A stretch of 64,000 nucleotides of DNA from an uncultured Oscillospiraceae bacterium. GTDB taxonomy: Bacteria > Bacillota > Clostridia > Oscillospirales > Oscillospiraceae. The stretch is taken from positions 50,967-114,966 of the forward strand of contig CAKTNP010000006.1 of the NCBI GenBank assembly GCA_934589155.1, written 5' to 3'. Every line of letters starts with the position of its first letter. Positions within the stretch are counted from its first letter, which is position 1. Shown here piece after piece: positions 52,292 to 61,727 of this stretch. The position numbers and the translations under genes are program-made. The notes under the pieces are model-generated. The model searched no databases and was not told where the DNA came from. It saw nothing but the letters and a program-made list of their open reading frames with translations.

Positions 52292-52989
52292 TGGGAAAAG
52301 ATGTAATCGTAGCCCTTGATTTTGCGGGGAGCCAGGAGGTTTTCTCCTTCTTGGACCGGTTCACCGAGGAGAAACCCTTTGTGAAGATCGGTATGGAGCT
52401 GTACTATGCCGAGGGCCCGGCCATCGTCCGGGAGATCAAGCGCCGGGGCCATAAGATCTTCCTGGATCTGAAGCTCCATGACATTCCCAACACCGTGAAA
52501 AAGGCCATGGCCGTCCTTTCCCGGTTGGATGTGGACATGGTGAATCTCCACGCCGCCGGTACCAAGGCTATGATGGAGGCCGCTCTGGAGGGCCTGACCC
52601 GGCCCGACGGCAGCCGTCCCCTGCTCATCGCCGTGACCCAGCTCACCTCCACCAGCGAGGAGCGGATGCACGAGGAGCTGCTGATCTCCGAGACCCTGCC
52701 CAAGACCGTGATCCACTATGCGGACCTGGCACGTCAGGCGGGCCTGGACGGCGTGGTCTGCTCCCCCCTGGAGTCCCCGGTGGTCCATGAAGCCTGCGGC
52801 CGGGACTTCGTCACCGTGACCCCCGGCGTCCGCTTCGCCGACGGCGATGTAGGCGACCAGGTCCGGGTCACCACCCCCGCCAAGGCCAAGGAACTGGGCT
52901 CCGACTATATCGTGGTGGGCCGTCCCATCACCCAGGCCGCCGATCCCGTAGCCGCCTACCGCCGCTGCCTGGCGGAATTCAAAGATTGA
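52291..52989 (+). CDS. pyrF: Orotidine 5'-phosphate decarboxylase
   Basis: 232-residue TIM-barrel enzyme making UMP from OMP. The catalytic Asp-Lys network is in [13 protein letters not shown], and [14 protein letters not shown] and [11 protein letters not shown] bind the phosphate. The family is the standard group 1 type. The ATG overlaps the pyrD stop by one base, and GGAGGTG precedes it. Confidence 0.97.
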   Translation: MGKDVIVALDFAGSQEVFSFLDRFTEEKPFVKIGMELYYAEGPAIVREIKRRGHKIFLDLKLHDIPNTVKKAMAVLSRLDVDMVNLHAAGTKAMMEAALEGLTRPDGSRPLLIAVTQLTSTSEERMHEELLISETLPKTVIHYADLARQAGLDGVVCSPLESPVVHEACGRDFVTVTPGVRFADGDVGDQVRVTTPAKAKELGSDYIVVGRPITQAADPVAAYRRCLAEFKD

Positions 52990-53000
52990 GAGGTAACATC

Positions 53001-53651
53001 ATGCTTCAGGAACTGTCTTCTAAAATCTCCAAGGATCTTCTGAAGATCCACGCCGTATTCTTCCGCCCGGACGAGCCCTTCACCTGGGCCTCCGGCATTA
53101 AGAGCCCCGTGTACTGCGACAACCGCCTGACCCTGTCGGATCCCGAGGTCCGCACCGACGTGGAAACCGGCCTCAAGGCCCTGATCGAAACCTACTATCC
53201 CGACGTTGAGGTCCTCATGGGCACCTCCACCGCCGGCATCGCCCACGCCGCCATCACCGCCCAGCTCATGGGCCTGCCCATGGGCTACGTCCGCTCCGGT
53301 GCCAAGGACCACGGCCGGAAGAACCAGATTGAGGGCAAACTGCTGCCCGGCCAGAAGGTCGTGGTGGTGGAAGACCTGATCTCCACCGCCGGCAGCTGCC
53401 TGGAGGTGGTGAACGTCCTCCGGGAAGCCGGCGCAGAAGTTCTGGGCATCGTCAGCATCTTCACCTACGGCATGCAGAAGGGCCTGGACCGGATGGCGGA
53501 CGCCAATGTGGTGAACCACAGCCTGACCAATTTCGACGTCACCGCCGCCGAGGCCGCCAAGGAGGGCTACATCCGGGATACCGACGTGCCCCGGCTCCTG
53601 GCCTTCCGGGATAACCCCTCCGACGAGAGCTGGATCGGAGGCCGGGCATGA
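53001..53651 (+). CDS. pyrE: Orotate phosphoribosyltransferase
   Basis: 216-residue type I phosphoribosyltransferase joining orotate and PRPP to OMP. The PRPP motif is [13 protein letters not shown], and the substrate loop has [17 protein letters not shown] use ATG 53001 with GAGAGG upstream; the in-frame ATG at 52986 has no ribosome site. It starts 11 bp after pyrF. Confidence 0.96.
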   Translation: MLQELSSKISKDLLKIHAVFFRPDEPFTWASGIKSPVYCDNRLTLSDPEVRTDVETGLKALIETYYPDVEVLMGTSTAGIAHAAITAQLMGLPMGYVRSGAKDHGRKNQIEGKLLPGQKVVVVEDLISTAGSCLEVVNVLREAGAEVLGIVSIFTYGMQKGLDRMADANVVNHSLTNFDVTAAEAAKEGYIRDTDVPRLLAFRDNPSDESWIGGRA

Positions 53652-54580
53652 CCAATAAGCTGGGCGTGTCCAGCGTCATCAGCATTCTGGACCTGAGCGT
53701 GGAGGAGCTGGATGAGCTCATTGCCACCGCCTCCGACATCATCGCCCACCCCGCCGCCTACGCCGATAAATGCCGGGGCAAGAAACTGGCCACCCTGTTC
53801 TTTGAGCCCTCCACCCGGACCCGGCTCAGCTTCGAGGCCGCCATGTATGAACTGGGCGGCAATGTCATCGGCTTTTCCGAGGCCCAGAGCAGCTCTGCCT
53901 CCAAGGGCGAGAGCGTAGCCGACACCGCCAAGGTCATTTCCTGCTACGCCGACATCATCGCCATGCGCCACCCCAAGGAGGGCGCTCCCCTGGTGGCGGC
54001 CATGAACGCCTCCATCCCCGTTATCAACGCCGGAGACGGCGGCCATAACCACCCCACCCAGACCCTGGCGGACCTTCTGACCATCCGCCGGGAAAAGGGG
54101 CGGCTCCACGACCTGACCATCGGCTTCTGCGGCGACCTGAAATTCGGCCGCACGGTCCATTCCCTGATCCAGGCTATGAGCCGCTACTCCGGCATCCGCT
54201 TTGTCCTGATCTCCCCGGAGGAGCTGCGGCTGCCCAGCTACGTCAAGCAGGAGGTCCTGGACGCCCAGGGCATCCCCTATGTGGAGACCACGGACCTGGA
54301 GGGCGCCATGCCGGACCTGGACATTCTCTACATGACCCGGGTCCAGAAGGAGCGGTTCTTCAATGAGGAGGATTACCTCCGCCTGAAGGACAGCTACATC
54401 CTGACCCCGGACAAGTTGACAAGCGCCAAGCGAGACCTGTCCATTCTCCATCCCCTGCCCCGGGTCAACGAAATTTCCGTGGCCATTGACGACGATCCCC
54501 GGGCCTGCTACTTCAAGCAGGTCCTGAACGGCAAATACATGCGCATGGCCCTGATCCTGAAGCTTCTGGAGGTGCGGTAA
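53648..54580 (+). CDS. pyrB: Aspartate carbamoyltransferase catalytic subunit
   Basis: 310-residue ATCase catalytic chain. It contains the carbamoyl-phosphate site [12 protein letters not shown], the SSASKGES loop, the [17 protein letters not shown] motif and HPLPRVNEI. The length and the pyrI gene right after it indicate the E. coli-type c6r6 enzyme. ATGA overlap with pyrE. Confidence 0.98.
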   Translation: MTNKLGVSSVISILDLSVEELDELIATASDIIAHPAAYADKCRGKKLATLFFEPSTRTRLSFEAAMYELGGNVIGFSEAQSSSASKGESVADTAKVISCYADIIAMRHPKEGAPLVAAMNASIPVINAGDGGHNHPTQTLADLLTIRREKGRLHDLTIGFCGDLKFGRTVHSLIQAMSRYSGIRFVLISPEELRLPSYVKQEVLDAQGIPYVETTDLEGAMPDLDILYMTRVQKERFFNEEDYLRLKDSYILTPDKLTSAKRDLSILHPLPRVNEISVAIDDDPRACYFKQVLNGKYMRMALILKLLEVR

Positions 54581-54997
54581 ATGAACATTGATTCCATTCA
54601 GAACGGCATCGTCATCGACCATATCACCGCCGGTCTCGGCATGACCATCTACCGTCTTTTGAAGCTGGACGAGCTGAACTGCTCCGTGGCCCTCATCAAG
54701 AACGCCTCCAGCGGCAAGATGGGCAAGAAGGACATCATCAAGATCGACTCGGATTTCCAGGTGGACATGGACGTTCTTGGCTATGTGGACCCCGGCGTCA
54801 CCGTGGACGTGATCCGGGGCGGCAAACTGACGGAAAAGCGGAACCTGGAGCTGCCCGAGACCCTCACCGGCGTCATCACCTGCAAGAATCCCCGGTGCAT
54901 CTCCTCCACGGAGCAGGAGCTGCCCCAGGTCTTCAAGCTGACAGACCGGAAGAACCGGACCTACCGCTGCCTCTACTGCGAGACCAAGGCAAAATAA
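54581..54997 (+). CDS. pyrI: Aspartate carbamoyltransferase regulatory subunit
   Basis: 138-residue nucleotide-binding regulatory chain. Residues 1-95 form the allosteric domain (NGIVIDHITAGLG, nucleotide contacts), and the C-terminal zinc domain has four Cys in CKNPRC ... CLYC. It begins directly after the pyrB stop. Its presence implies that CTP/ATP feedback acts on ATCase in this organism, as in enterics. Confidence 0.97.
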   Translation: MNIDSIQNGIVIDHITAGLGMTIYRLLKLDELNCSVALIKNASSGKMGKKDIIKIDSDFQVDMDVLGYVDPGVTVDVIRGGKLTEKRNLELPETLTGVITCKNPRCISSTEQELPQVFKLTDRKNRTYRCLYCETKAK

Positions 54998-55014
54998 GAC
55001 CTTCCCGGCCGCGC

Positions 55015-55051
55015 AAAAAAACAGGACCAGTTTCAACTGGTCCTGTTTTTT
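55015..55051. terminator. Terminator of pyr operon
   Basis: Stem AAAAAACAGGACCAGTT/AACTGGTCCTGTTTTTT with a two-base loop; A run and T run make it bidirectional for the convergent DHHW gene. Confidence 0.92.
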
Positions 55052-56147
55052 ATTTCATGGTCTCGCTGCTGCTCAGCACCGCGGCGCAGTAGAGAAACAG
55101 CACATCCTGGCCGTGGAAGTCCAGGAAGCTCCCCAGCACCGCCGGGGACACATACCGAATGTCCACCAGGGTGATTTTGCTGTATCCCTCCGCCAAAAGA
55201 GGCGCCAGGCTGCTGCCGAAGGAATCCCGGAACAATATGAGCTCCCGGTCCGGATCTCCCGCCGGATTCTCGATGGTGAGCAGGGACTTGGATCCCCCCA
55301 GAAACAGCTCATAGGGGTCCCGTCCCTGGCAGGCCGCTAAGTCATACACGGGGATCTCTTTCCCCGTCTCATAATCATAGACCCTGCAGCCCTCCAGCGC
55401 ATCGCTGGTCAGATAGCTCAGCCGCTCCCCCGCCGCAGGCAGGGCCAGTTGTCCGTAGTACACCCCCCGAAATTCCTCGGTGCCGGTCTGTTCCGTGTAC
55501 TGCCCCGTAAGGCTCACACCCATCTCCCCGGCCAGATACCGGGCCGCCGGCACCAGTCGTTCCTGCCGCCAGTGGATGTCGGTTTTGTAGTAATCCTCAA
55601 TTTCCAGCTGAGAAAACAGGTCGATATATTGGGCGTAATCCATGCTTTTCCGGATCCGCTCCGTCAACTTCTCATAGTCCATCGTGAGATGGCCCGAGGC
55701 CTCCCCCAGGAAATAGTTCTTGTCCGGGATCACGGACACATAGACCCGGGACCCGGTGTTCTTCAGATAGGTGTCGTAAAGATAGCGGAACCGCCCGACA
55801 GCATAGTCCAAAGAATTCTCATCCAAGGGATACTCCGCCTGGACCTCATAGCCCCCATAGCGGTACAGGCCGTGGCTGTCCTTCTGGCCCAGACCGTAGA
55901 GGCTCACGGCGGCCTTTCCCGCCCGGAAAGCGTCCCGCATCGGGAACTGATCCTGGGAATAGGTCTCAAACTCCGTCATAAACCGGCCGGACCACAGGCT
56001 CTCAACCGTGGGCTTGGGAAAGGCCGTGAGGCTCCGCCGCTCGCTGGCGGATTCCGCCCTGTCGGGCTTACACCAGGCGAAGAGGGCCAATGCCGCCAAC
56101 ACCAGGGCGGGCAGCAGGGCCCACAGGCGCCGTAATTTTTCTTTCAT
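55050..56147 (-). CDS. DHHW-family protein (AlgX/AlgJ-like)
   Basis: Membrane-anchored extracellular protein of 365 residues. An N-terminal helix (about 9-26) is followed by an SGNH-hydrolase-like domain. YKTDIHW matches the DHHW motif and FRDSFGSSLAPLL carries the Ser. In alginate-type systems AlgX/AlgJ-like partners move acetyl groups handed over by the MBOAT protein. It is last in a three-gene unit with MBOAT and DUF4358 genes. Confidence 0.85.
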   Translation of the reverse strand: MKEKLRRLWALLPALVLAALALFAWCKPDRAESASERRSLTAFPKPTVESLWSGRFMTEFETYSQDQFPMRDAFRAGKAAVSLYGLGQKDSHGLYRYGGYEVQAEYPLDENSLDYAVGRFRYLYDTYLKNTGSRVYVSVIPDKNYFLGEASGHLTMDYEKLTERIRKSMDYAQYIDLFSQLEIEDYYKTDIHWRQERLVPAARYLAGEMGVSLTGQYTEQTGTEEFRGVYYGQLALPAAGERLSYLTSDALEGCRVYDYETGKEIPVYDLAACQGRDPYELFLGGSKSLLTIENPAGDPDRELILFRDSFGSSLAPLLAEGYSKITLVDIRYVSPAVLGSFLDFHGQDVLFLYCAAVLSSSETMK

Positions 56148-56159
56148 CTCCCCGCCCCC

Positions 56160-57560
56160 TTAAAACCGAAAATATAGAAAGGGGTTGTAGGACCCGTCCA
56201 CAAGATAGGCCGTGCATACCAGCAGCAGGGCCGTCAGCACCATAGGCGCCAATACCTTCCATGTCACCGCCCCGGCCCGGGTCTTTCTGACCCGCTCCAT
56301 GAGGGTTTTGGGCAGGGGCGTGGCCCCCAGGATCCCCAGGACCAGCACCCCGGCATAGCTCCTGAGATAATACAGGCTCTCCGCCGTGACCCCGGGCAGG
56401 TTCCCCAGGCCCAGCATGGCCCTCATGGCGGCAAAGCCCTCCCGGACCCCCTCGGCGTTGAACAGCACAAAGCCCAGGATCACAAAGAGCATGACGTAGA
56501 TATGGTTCAGGACCCGGCATTGGGCCAGGCCCTTGCCCCACAGGCACTTCTCCCCCAGGAGCAGCAGCCCGTAGCCCAGGCCCCACAGCACAAAGTTCCA
56601 GGCCGCCCCGTGCCACAGCCCCGTGGCCAGCCATACGATCAGGATATTCCGGACCCATTTCCATTTCTCCACCCGGTTTCCCCCCAGGGGAATGTAGAGA
56701 TAGTCCCGGAACCAGCCCCCAAGGGTCATGTGCCACCGACGCCAGAATTCCGTAACGCTGCCGGAAAGATAGGGGTAGTTGAAGTTCTCCGGGAAGGTAA
56801 ATCCGAAGATCCGGCCCAGGCCGATGGCCATGTCGCTGTACCCGGAAAAGTCGAAATAAATCTGCAGAGTAAAGGCAATGGCATAGACCCAATAGAACAG
56901 CACGGATTTTTCCCCGGAATTCTGGAAGACCGTCACCAGCTCCCCCAGCGAATTGGCCAAAATGACCTTTTTGGATAATCCCACCAGGAACCGCCGGGTT
57001 CCCTCCGCCGCCCCCTCCGGACTGTGCCGCCGGTCCTTTAGTTCCGCTGCAATATCCCGGTATCGGACGATGGGTCCGGCAATGAGCTGGGGGAACATGG
57101 CGATGTAGGCCCCCAGATCCACAATATTCCGCTGGGCCGGCACGGTCCCCCGGTACACGTCGATCTCATAGCTAAGGATCTGAAAGGTGTAGAAGCTGAT
57201 GCCTACGGGCAAGGCAATCTTCAACGCCGGCACAGAAAGGCCCGTGACCGCATGAAAGCTCTCCAGGAAAAACCCGGCATACTTGAAATAGGCCAGCAGT
57301 CCCAGGCACACCAGGCAGGAGGCACCTAACAGCAGTTTTTTCTTTCGCGCCTCCGCCGATCCTTCCATCATCCGGCCAAAGACATAGCCCTGGACAATGG
57401 TAAACACCATCAGGATCAGATATTTGGGCTCCCCCCAGCCGTAAAACACCAGGCTGCTGAGGAGCAGCACGGCATTTTTCAGCTTTCGAGGCACCAGAAA
57501 GTACAAAAGAACGGTGACGGGCAGAAAATAGTAAAGAAAGGAAATACTGGAAAACAGCAT
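56160..57560 (-). CDS. MBOAT-family O-acyltransferase (AlgI-like)
   Basis: Polytopic membrane acyltransferase of 466 residues with ten or more helices. Motifs: FPQLIAGPIVRY, SDMAIGLGRIFGF, EFWRRWHMTLGGWFRDY and the catalytic His in WLATGLWHGAAWNFV. It moves acyl groups across the membrane to a surface polymer, partnered by the DHHW protein. 6 bp after the DUF4358 gene. Confidence 0.94.
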   Translation of the reverse strand: MLFSSISFLYYFLPVTVLLYFLVPRKLKNAVLLLSSLVFYGWGEPKYLILMVFTIVQGYVFGRMMEGSAEARKKKLLLGASCLVCLGLLAYFKYAGFFLESFHAVTGLSVPALKIALPVGISFYTFQILSYEIDVYRGTVPAQRNIVDLGAYIAMFPQLIAGPIVRYRDIAAELKDRRHSPEGAAEGTRRFLVGLSKKVILANSLGELVTVFQNSGEKSVLFYWVYAIAFTLQIYFDFSGYSDMAIGLGRIFGFTFPENFNYPYLSGSVTEFWRRWHMTLGGWFRDYLYIPLGGNRVEKWKWVRNILIVWLATGLWHGAAWNFVLWGLGYGLLLLGEKCLWGKGLAQCRVLNHIYVMLFVILGFVLFNAEGVREGFAAMRAMLGLGNLPGVTAESLYYLRSYAGVLVLGILGATPLPKTLMERVRKTRAGAVTWKVLAPMVLTALLLVCTAYLVDGSYNPFLYFRF

Positions 57561-57566
57561 GGCCCC

Positions 57567-58139
57567 TTACTGAATGCCCTCGTCATAGAGGACATTGGCC
57601 CCGCTGTAGGTCTCCGCCAGGGTGTCCCGGAATGTGTTCACCAGGTCCTCGGCGCCGAAAAGGGACACCAGATAATTCTCCACGGACAGGACCACCACCT
57701 TATCGGGGAAGCCGCACATCCAACGCCGGGCCTGGATATTGTCCCGCAGAGCCTGGCCCAGAGCCGCCAGATCCTCCCCATCCTTCACGTGATAGGCGCC
57801 GCCGGTGAAGGTGTTGGCGTTGAGCATATGAGTCAGAGAGGCCGCGTCCAGGAGCTTGTCCGCGGAAGCCGCCGGGAAGCCCAACTCCCGATCCAACTCA
57901 TCGGCATTGTCCACAGAGAAGCTACCGGGGGTCCCGTCCTTCACGTCGCTGCCGCCTATCTGCCCGCCGATGGCGGAGAACTTCTGATCCTCGGGGATCT
58001 TGTCCCAAACGGCGGTGAGCAGGGTCACGGCGTCGGGGATCCGGGACCCCGCGGTGGTGCCGCTTTCATTCGTTTTGGCGCAGGCTCCCAGGCTCAGTGC
58101 CAGAGTCAAGGCCAACAGTATTGCAAAAAAACGTTTCAT
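57567..58139 (-). CDS. DUF4358 lipoprotein
   Basis: Exported lipoprotein of 190 residues: signal peptide ending in LSLGAC (lipobox Cys about residue 20) and a DUF4358 domain. This family accompanies MBOAT/DHHW pairs in Clostridia; its role is unknown. ATG 58139 has GGAGGTAAAATT upstream. First gene of the O-acylation unit. Confidence 0.82.
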   Translation of the reverse strand: MKRFFAILLALTLALSLGACAKTNESGTTAGSRIPDAVTLLTAVWDKIPEDQKFSAIGGQIGGSDVKDGTPGSFSVDNADELDRELGFPAASADKLLDAASLTHMLNANTFTGGAYHVKDGEDLAALGQALRDNIQARRWMCGFPDKVVVLSVENYLVSLFGAEDLVNTFRDTLAETYSGANVLYDEGIQ

Positions 58140-58570
58140 AATTTTACCTCCGTACATGGTTTTCTTCGGTTTTTTGTGCCGTTTGCTGTCGAATTTTTCA
58201 AATGTTCATAAACAGAACAAGACGCGGCACGGCTTTCGCCGCACCGTGTCTGAGATTTTTCTTTCTTTTTCGGCAGAATCCCCGGGCTTTCCCCGGAATT
58301 CCGCCGGATTTTCGTTGCACGTTTTCTGTCTATGTTTTCGCCAAGATCGGCTTGCATTCTTCAAAATTCGGACAGTCGTCATCTGCGGATGCGCCGCCTG
58401 CACCTTTCGCCCTGCCCTGTCCGAAGCAGGGTTCCCTTCCCGCAGACTCTCTTCCGGCGGCACTTGTATTATATGTCTTTTTTCTTCGTTTGTCACCCCC
58501 ATACTTGTAAAGATTCGGTAAATTTCCTGTATGAGAATAGATCATTTTCCCCGGGGAATACTGCCCCTGG
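58140..58570. other. Divergent intergenic region, 431 bp
   Basis: I see no convincing gene. Short frames on both strands lack ribosome sites and have low-complexity translations. It must hold the promoters of the DUF4358 unit and of the peptidoglycan-binding cluster, but I could not assign boxes confidently. Confidence 0.4.
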
Positions 58571-58579
58571 GTGATAAGC

Positions 58580-59008
58580 ATGAAAAACAGCGGAGATATT
58601 CTCAATTTCATCATTGATACCACGCAGATGGGCCAATCCGGCATCAAAAGCGTCCTGGACCGTCCCATGAATCCCGCCTTATATCAGGAGCTGGTGTCGC
58701 AGATGCAGGAATACGCGCAGATCGAGTCGGGCGCCCGCCGCCTGCTCCAGGATCGAAAGCTCCCGGCCAAAAAAGGCAGCACCTCCCCCATTCCCGGCGC
58801 CAAGCTCATGGCCCGGGCCCGGCTGGCCACGGGCAACGCCAATTCCAAGATCGCCGGCATGATGATCCAGGGCAATACCCGTGGCATGATCCTGGGTCTG
58901 CGGAACATGCACCAGTACTCCGGCGCCGACCCCGACGTCTGCACCCTGTCCCAGCGGCTTTTGGACACGGAAACCGCAAATATCCGCCAAATGAAGCCGT
59001 ATTTGTAG
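58580..59008 (+). CDS. Helical protein, unknown function
   Basis: A 142-residue protein (ATG 58580; an ATG at 58571 is also in frame) made of amphipathic helices: DILNFIIDTTQMGQSGIKSVL, YQELVSQMQEYAQIESGARRLL, then a GNANSKIAGMMIQGNTRGMILGL segment. It resembles clostridial ferritin-like or DUF2383-like helix bundles in layout, but I see no metal-ligand pattern. The ribosome site is weak. First gene of a cluster with peptidoglycan-binding proteins. Confidence 0.65.
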   Translation: MKNSGDILNFIIDTTQMGQSGIKSVLDRPMNPALYQELVSQMQEYAQIESGARRLLQDRKLPAKKGSTSPIPGAKLMARARLATGNANSKIAGMMIQGNTRGMILGLRNMHQYSGADPDVCTLSQRLLDTETANIRQMKPYL

Positions 59009-59126
59009 GCCGGGTGCACACATGCGGGCACCTTTTCATATCCTATCCAAGGGGCCGCTCCCGCGGCCTTCTTTTTTTGCGGGTTCTTGGGCCCGCTCAT
59101 GATCTTTCCTTGAAAGGAGGCTTTTT

Positions 59127-59507
59127 ATGCCCGCCACCAGTCTGCTTCAGGTTTTCGCCTATACCTCCCGGGCCGGCATTCCCGTGCCCCAGGTCAGCGT
59201 CACCGTGACGGATCCCCAGGGCCGGCTTCTGGCCATCCGTCAGACCAATTCCAGCGGCCTCATTGAGCCCATTCCCATCTCCGTACCGGAAAAGTCCGAG
59301 AGCCTGGACGCCGCGTTTCAGGGTCAGCCCTTTACCTCTGTGTCGATTTTTGCAAGGCACCCTGGCTACCGCCAGATCGACGTGCAGAACGCCCAGGTCT
59401 TCCCCGGCGTCGTCACGGTCCAGAACCTGGAAATGATCCCCTTGAGCCAGCTTCCGGGCCAATTCGACGCCGCGGAGGAATTTGACATTCCTCCGCAGAA
59501 TTTGTAG
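59127..59507 (+). CDS. Beta-sandwich (carboxypeptidase-regulatory-like) protein
   Basis: A 126-residue protein with the pattern of a transthyretin-like domain: SRAGIPVPQVSVTVTDPQGRLL, TNSSGLIEPIPISVP, then HPGYRQIDVQNAQVFPGV and QNLEMIPL. There is no signal peptide. AAAGGAGGC precedes ATG 59127. It sits 16 bp before the SpoIID/peptidoglycan-binding gene, so the two may form one complex. Confidence 0.7.
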   Translation: MPATSLLQVFAYTSRAGIPVPQVSVTVTDPQGRLLAIRQTNSSGLIEPIPISVPEKSESLDAAFQGQPFTSVSIFARHPGYRQIDVQNAQVFPGVVTVQNLEMIPLSQLPGQFDAAEEFDIPPQNL

Positions 59508-59523
59508 AAGGAGGCGATATTTT

Positions 59524-60783
59524 TTGATCACCGTCACCCCGTATGTGCCAAGAAACATCACCGTTCACCTGGGTTCGCCTTCTTCCGACGCCCGGAACGT
59601 CACCGTCAGCTTTCCCGACTATGTGAAGAACGTGGCCTCCAGCGAGATCTATCCCACCTGGGACGAAAGCGCCCTCCGGGCCAATATTCTGGCCATTACC
59701 TCCTTCGCTCTGAACCGGGTCTATACGGAGTTTTACCGCAGCCGAGGGTACCCATTCGACATTACCTCCTCCACGGCCTATGACCAAGCCTTTGTAAACG
59801 GCCGGAATTTCTTCCGGAATGTGGACACCCTGGTGGATGAGCTGTTTGACGATTACATACGGCGGCAGAACTTCGTGGAGCCTCTGGCCGCCAAATTCTG
59901 CAACGGCACCACCGTCACCTGCGAGGGCCTCAGCCAATGGGGCTCCCAGAATCTGGCCACCCAGGGCTATAATTTCTTTGACATTCTGCGGTATTATTAC
60001 GGGAATAACATCGAATTGGTGCAGAATGCCCCGATCCGAGGCATTACAAATTCCTATCCCGGCCAGCCCCTCCGGGTGAGCAGCTCAGGGCCCTATGTGG
60101 TGGTTTTGCAGACGGAGCTGAACCGGATCGCCCAGAATTACCCTGCCATTCCCAAGGTCAACCCGGTAGACGGCATCTTCGGTTCCCGGACCGAGGCCTC
60201 CGTCCGCCGGTTCCAGGAAATCTTTGATCTGACCCCCGACGGCATCGTGGGCCCCGCCACCTGGTATGAGCTGGTGCGACTGTTTGTGGGGGTCAATTCT
60301 CTGGCAGAGCTCCGGTCCCAGGGCCAGCAGTTCTACGGCGTATCCTGGGAATACCCCCAGGCTTTGCGCCGGGGGGCAACCGGCGACAAGGTTCGGCACC
60401 TGCAATACATGCTGGCTGTGCTGTCGGAGTTCATTTCTTCCATTCCCCCCGTGGAGGTGGACGGCAACTTCGGCCCCGCCACGGAGGCCGCCGTTTTGGC
60501 CGCCCAGCGCTATCTGGGCCTGACCCTGGACGGCATCGTGGGAGAGCAAACCTGGGACGGGATCTATGATCAGTTTGCGGGGATCGAGGGTCAGGTCTTC
60601 GACGACGCGGAGCTGTTCCCCTTCCATCGGAACGCTGCGGGCCAGACCGCAGCCGCCGGCGGCACCAGGAGCCGGGGTTCGGCACCCACCGGCCAGGGCT
60701 ACGCCGCCTCCACCCGGCTGACCCAATTCCCGGGCTTTGATCTTGGCGCCGGGATGCAGGACCCTGTCCGAAAGGAGAATTGA
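59524..60783 (+). CDS. SpoIID-fold protein with two peptidoglycan-binding domains
   Basis: A 419-residue protein. Residues about 20-170 match the SpoIID/LytB fold (FPDYVKNVASSEIYPTWDESALRANILA, TSSTAYDQAF, LSQWGSQNLATQGYNFFDILRYYYG). Two PG_binding_1 domains follow (about 200-265 and 290-365: VDGIFGSRTEASVRRFQ, VDGNFGPATEAAVLAAQ). The C-terminal tail is Gly/Ala-rich. There is no signal peptide. The start is TTG 59524 with GAAGGAGG upstream. SpoIID is a lytic transglycosylase of engulfment; this may be a spore or cell-wall enzyme, but the catalytic Glu context (SSEIYP) needs checking. Confidence 0.8.
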   Translation: MITVTPYVPRNITVHLGSPSSDARNVTVSFPDYVKNVASSEIYPTWDESALRANILAITSFALNRVYTEFYRSRGYPFDITSSTAYDQAFVNGRNFFRNVDTLVDELFDDYIRRQNFVEPLAAKFCNGTTVTCEGLSQWGSQNLATQGYNFFDILRYYYGNNIELVQNAPIRGITNSYPGQPLRVSSSGPYVVVLQTELNRIAQNYPAIPKVNPVDGIFGSRTEASVRRFQEIFDLTPDGIVGPATWYELVRLFVGVNSLAELRSQGQQFYGVSWEYPQALRRGATGDKVRHLQYMLAVLSEFISSIPPVEVDGNFGPATEAAVLAAQRYLGLTLDGIVGEQTWDGIYDQFAGIEGQVFDDAELFPFHRNAAGQTAAAGGTRSRGSAPTGQGYAASTRLTQFPGFDLGAGMQDPVRKEN

Positions 60784-60784
60784 T

Positions 60785-61327
60785 ATGATCCAAAGCGAAA
60801 ACTATATAGGTTGTCCTATCCGGAGTCTTCAGACCATGCTTCGGGTCGTCGGCCAGGGCAAGCCCGGCTTTCCTACCCTGGTCCCCGACGGCATTTACGG
60901 TAAGAACACCGAGTCCGCCGTCCGACAATTTCAAAAGGACAATCAACTTCCCATCACGGGCATTGTCGATAACACAACCTGGGATCTGTTGGTCGTTGAA
61001 TACGAGCTGGCCCTCATTGACCAACACCCGGCGGAGCCCCTGCGGATCGTTTTGCAGCCGGGACAGGTGATCCGGGCCGGAGAATGGAATTATCACATGT
61101 TTCTGATCCAGTCGATTTTGGCCGCTTTGGCTCGGATCCACAGGGATTTTCCCGACGTTCCCGTCTCCGGCGTGCTGGACCCCCAGACCGGCAAAAGCAT
61201 TTCCCACTTTCAGTCCCTCAGCGGTCTTCCCGTTACGGGAGAGGTGGATAAAAAGACCTGGCAGTACCTGGCGGGCCACTATGCCCACATGGCGGGAGAC
61301 GGCACCGGCTGGGGCGAGAAAAAATAA
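60785..61327 (+). CDS. Protein with two peptidoglycan-binding domains
   Basis: A 180-residue protein consisting of two PG_binding_1 repeats (about 10-75, PDGIYGKNTESAVRQFQKDN; about 105-170, VSGVLDPQTGKSISHFQSLSG). It has no catalytic domain and no signal peptide. AAAGGAG precedes ATG 60785, one base after the SpoIID-fold gene stop. It presumably binds wall or cortex glycan with its neighbour. Confidence 0.82.
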   Translation: MIQSENYIGCPIRSLQTMLRVVGQGKPGFPTLVPDGIYGKNTESAVRQFQKDNQLPITGIVDNTTWDLLVVEYELALIDQHPAEPLRIVLQPGQVIRAGEWNYHMFLIQSILAALARIHRDFPDVPVSGVLDPQTGKSISHFQSLSGLPVTGEVDKKTWQYLAGHYAHMAGDGTGWGEKK

Positions 61328-61425
61328 GGGTCTTCCGCCGCCGTGTCCCTCCGGCAAAAGCGCAGAGCGAAACCCTTTCCTTCCGTCAAATACGCGGCAG
61401 AGAGTCCCCCTCTTAGTCCTGTCAA

Positions 61426-61463
61426 AAACATAACCACCGGCCGGGCCGGTGGTTATGTTTCTG
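61426..61463 (+). terminator. Terminator of SpoIID/PG-binding cluster
   Basis: Seventeen-base stem AAACATAACCACCGGCC/GGCCGGTGGTTATGTTT with a one-base spacer as written, then CTGC; T-rich at the end of the stem. Confidence 0.7.
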
Positions 61464-61677
61464 CAAAAAAGGGCCGGAGCACCCTCCGGCCCGGACAACG
61501 CCCGCAGCATATGGCTGCGGGCGGTTGCACATATATGTTGAAATCTGGCGAGCAACCGGACGCCGTCGGGTCATCCGCGAAATCCTCCGCAGCATCAGCG
61601 TCCCGCTCCGCAATACATTCGACGATTTACGCAGCATTTTTTGCCCGGCTCTGCGCTCTGCCGGATCCACATTTCAT
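61453..61677 (-). pseudogene. Small minus-strand ORF with in-frame stop
   Basis: A consensus ribosome site (AAAGGAGG, nine bases upstream) precedes ATG 61677, and an extended -10 box lies at 61728. Translation gives only 16 residues (MKCGSGRAQSRAKNAA) before TAA at 61627. The same frame then stays open for 57 codons to 61453, including AERDADAAEDFADDP. It is either a broken small gene, a 16-residue peptide, or a small RNA. I know no family. Confidence 0.35.
61465..61492 (-). terminator. Terminator of minus-strand unit 61.47-61.72 kb
   Basis: Perfect nine-base stem GGGCCGGAG/CTCCGGCCC with a four-base loop and six T on the minus strand. Confidence 0.85.
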
Positions 61678-61727
61678 GGCTTTCGCCCTCCTTTCTCTTT
61701 GGGATCTGTGTCCCTCGTTGTGCCCTT

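Noticed and set aside
58202..58510. 102-codon plus-strand ORF in the 58.1-58.6 kb gap
   Set aside because: No ribosome site, Phe/Pro/Ser-rich translation, and overlapping frames equally open on the other strand.
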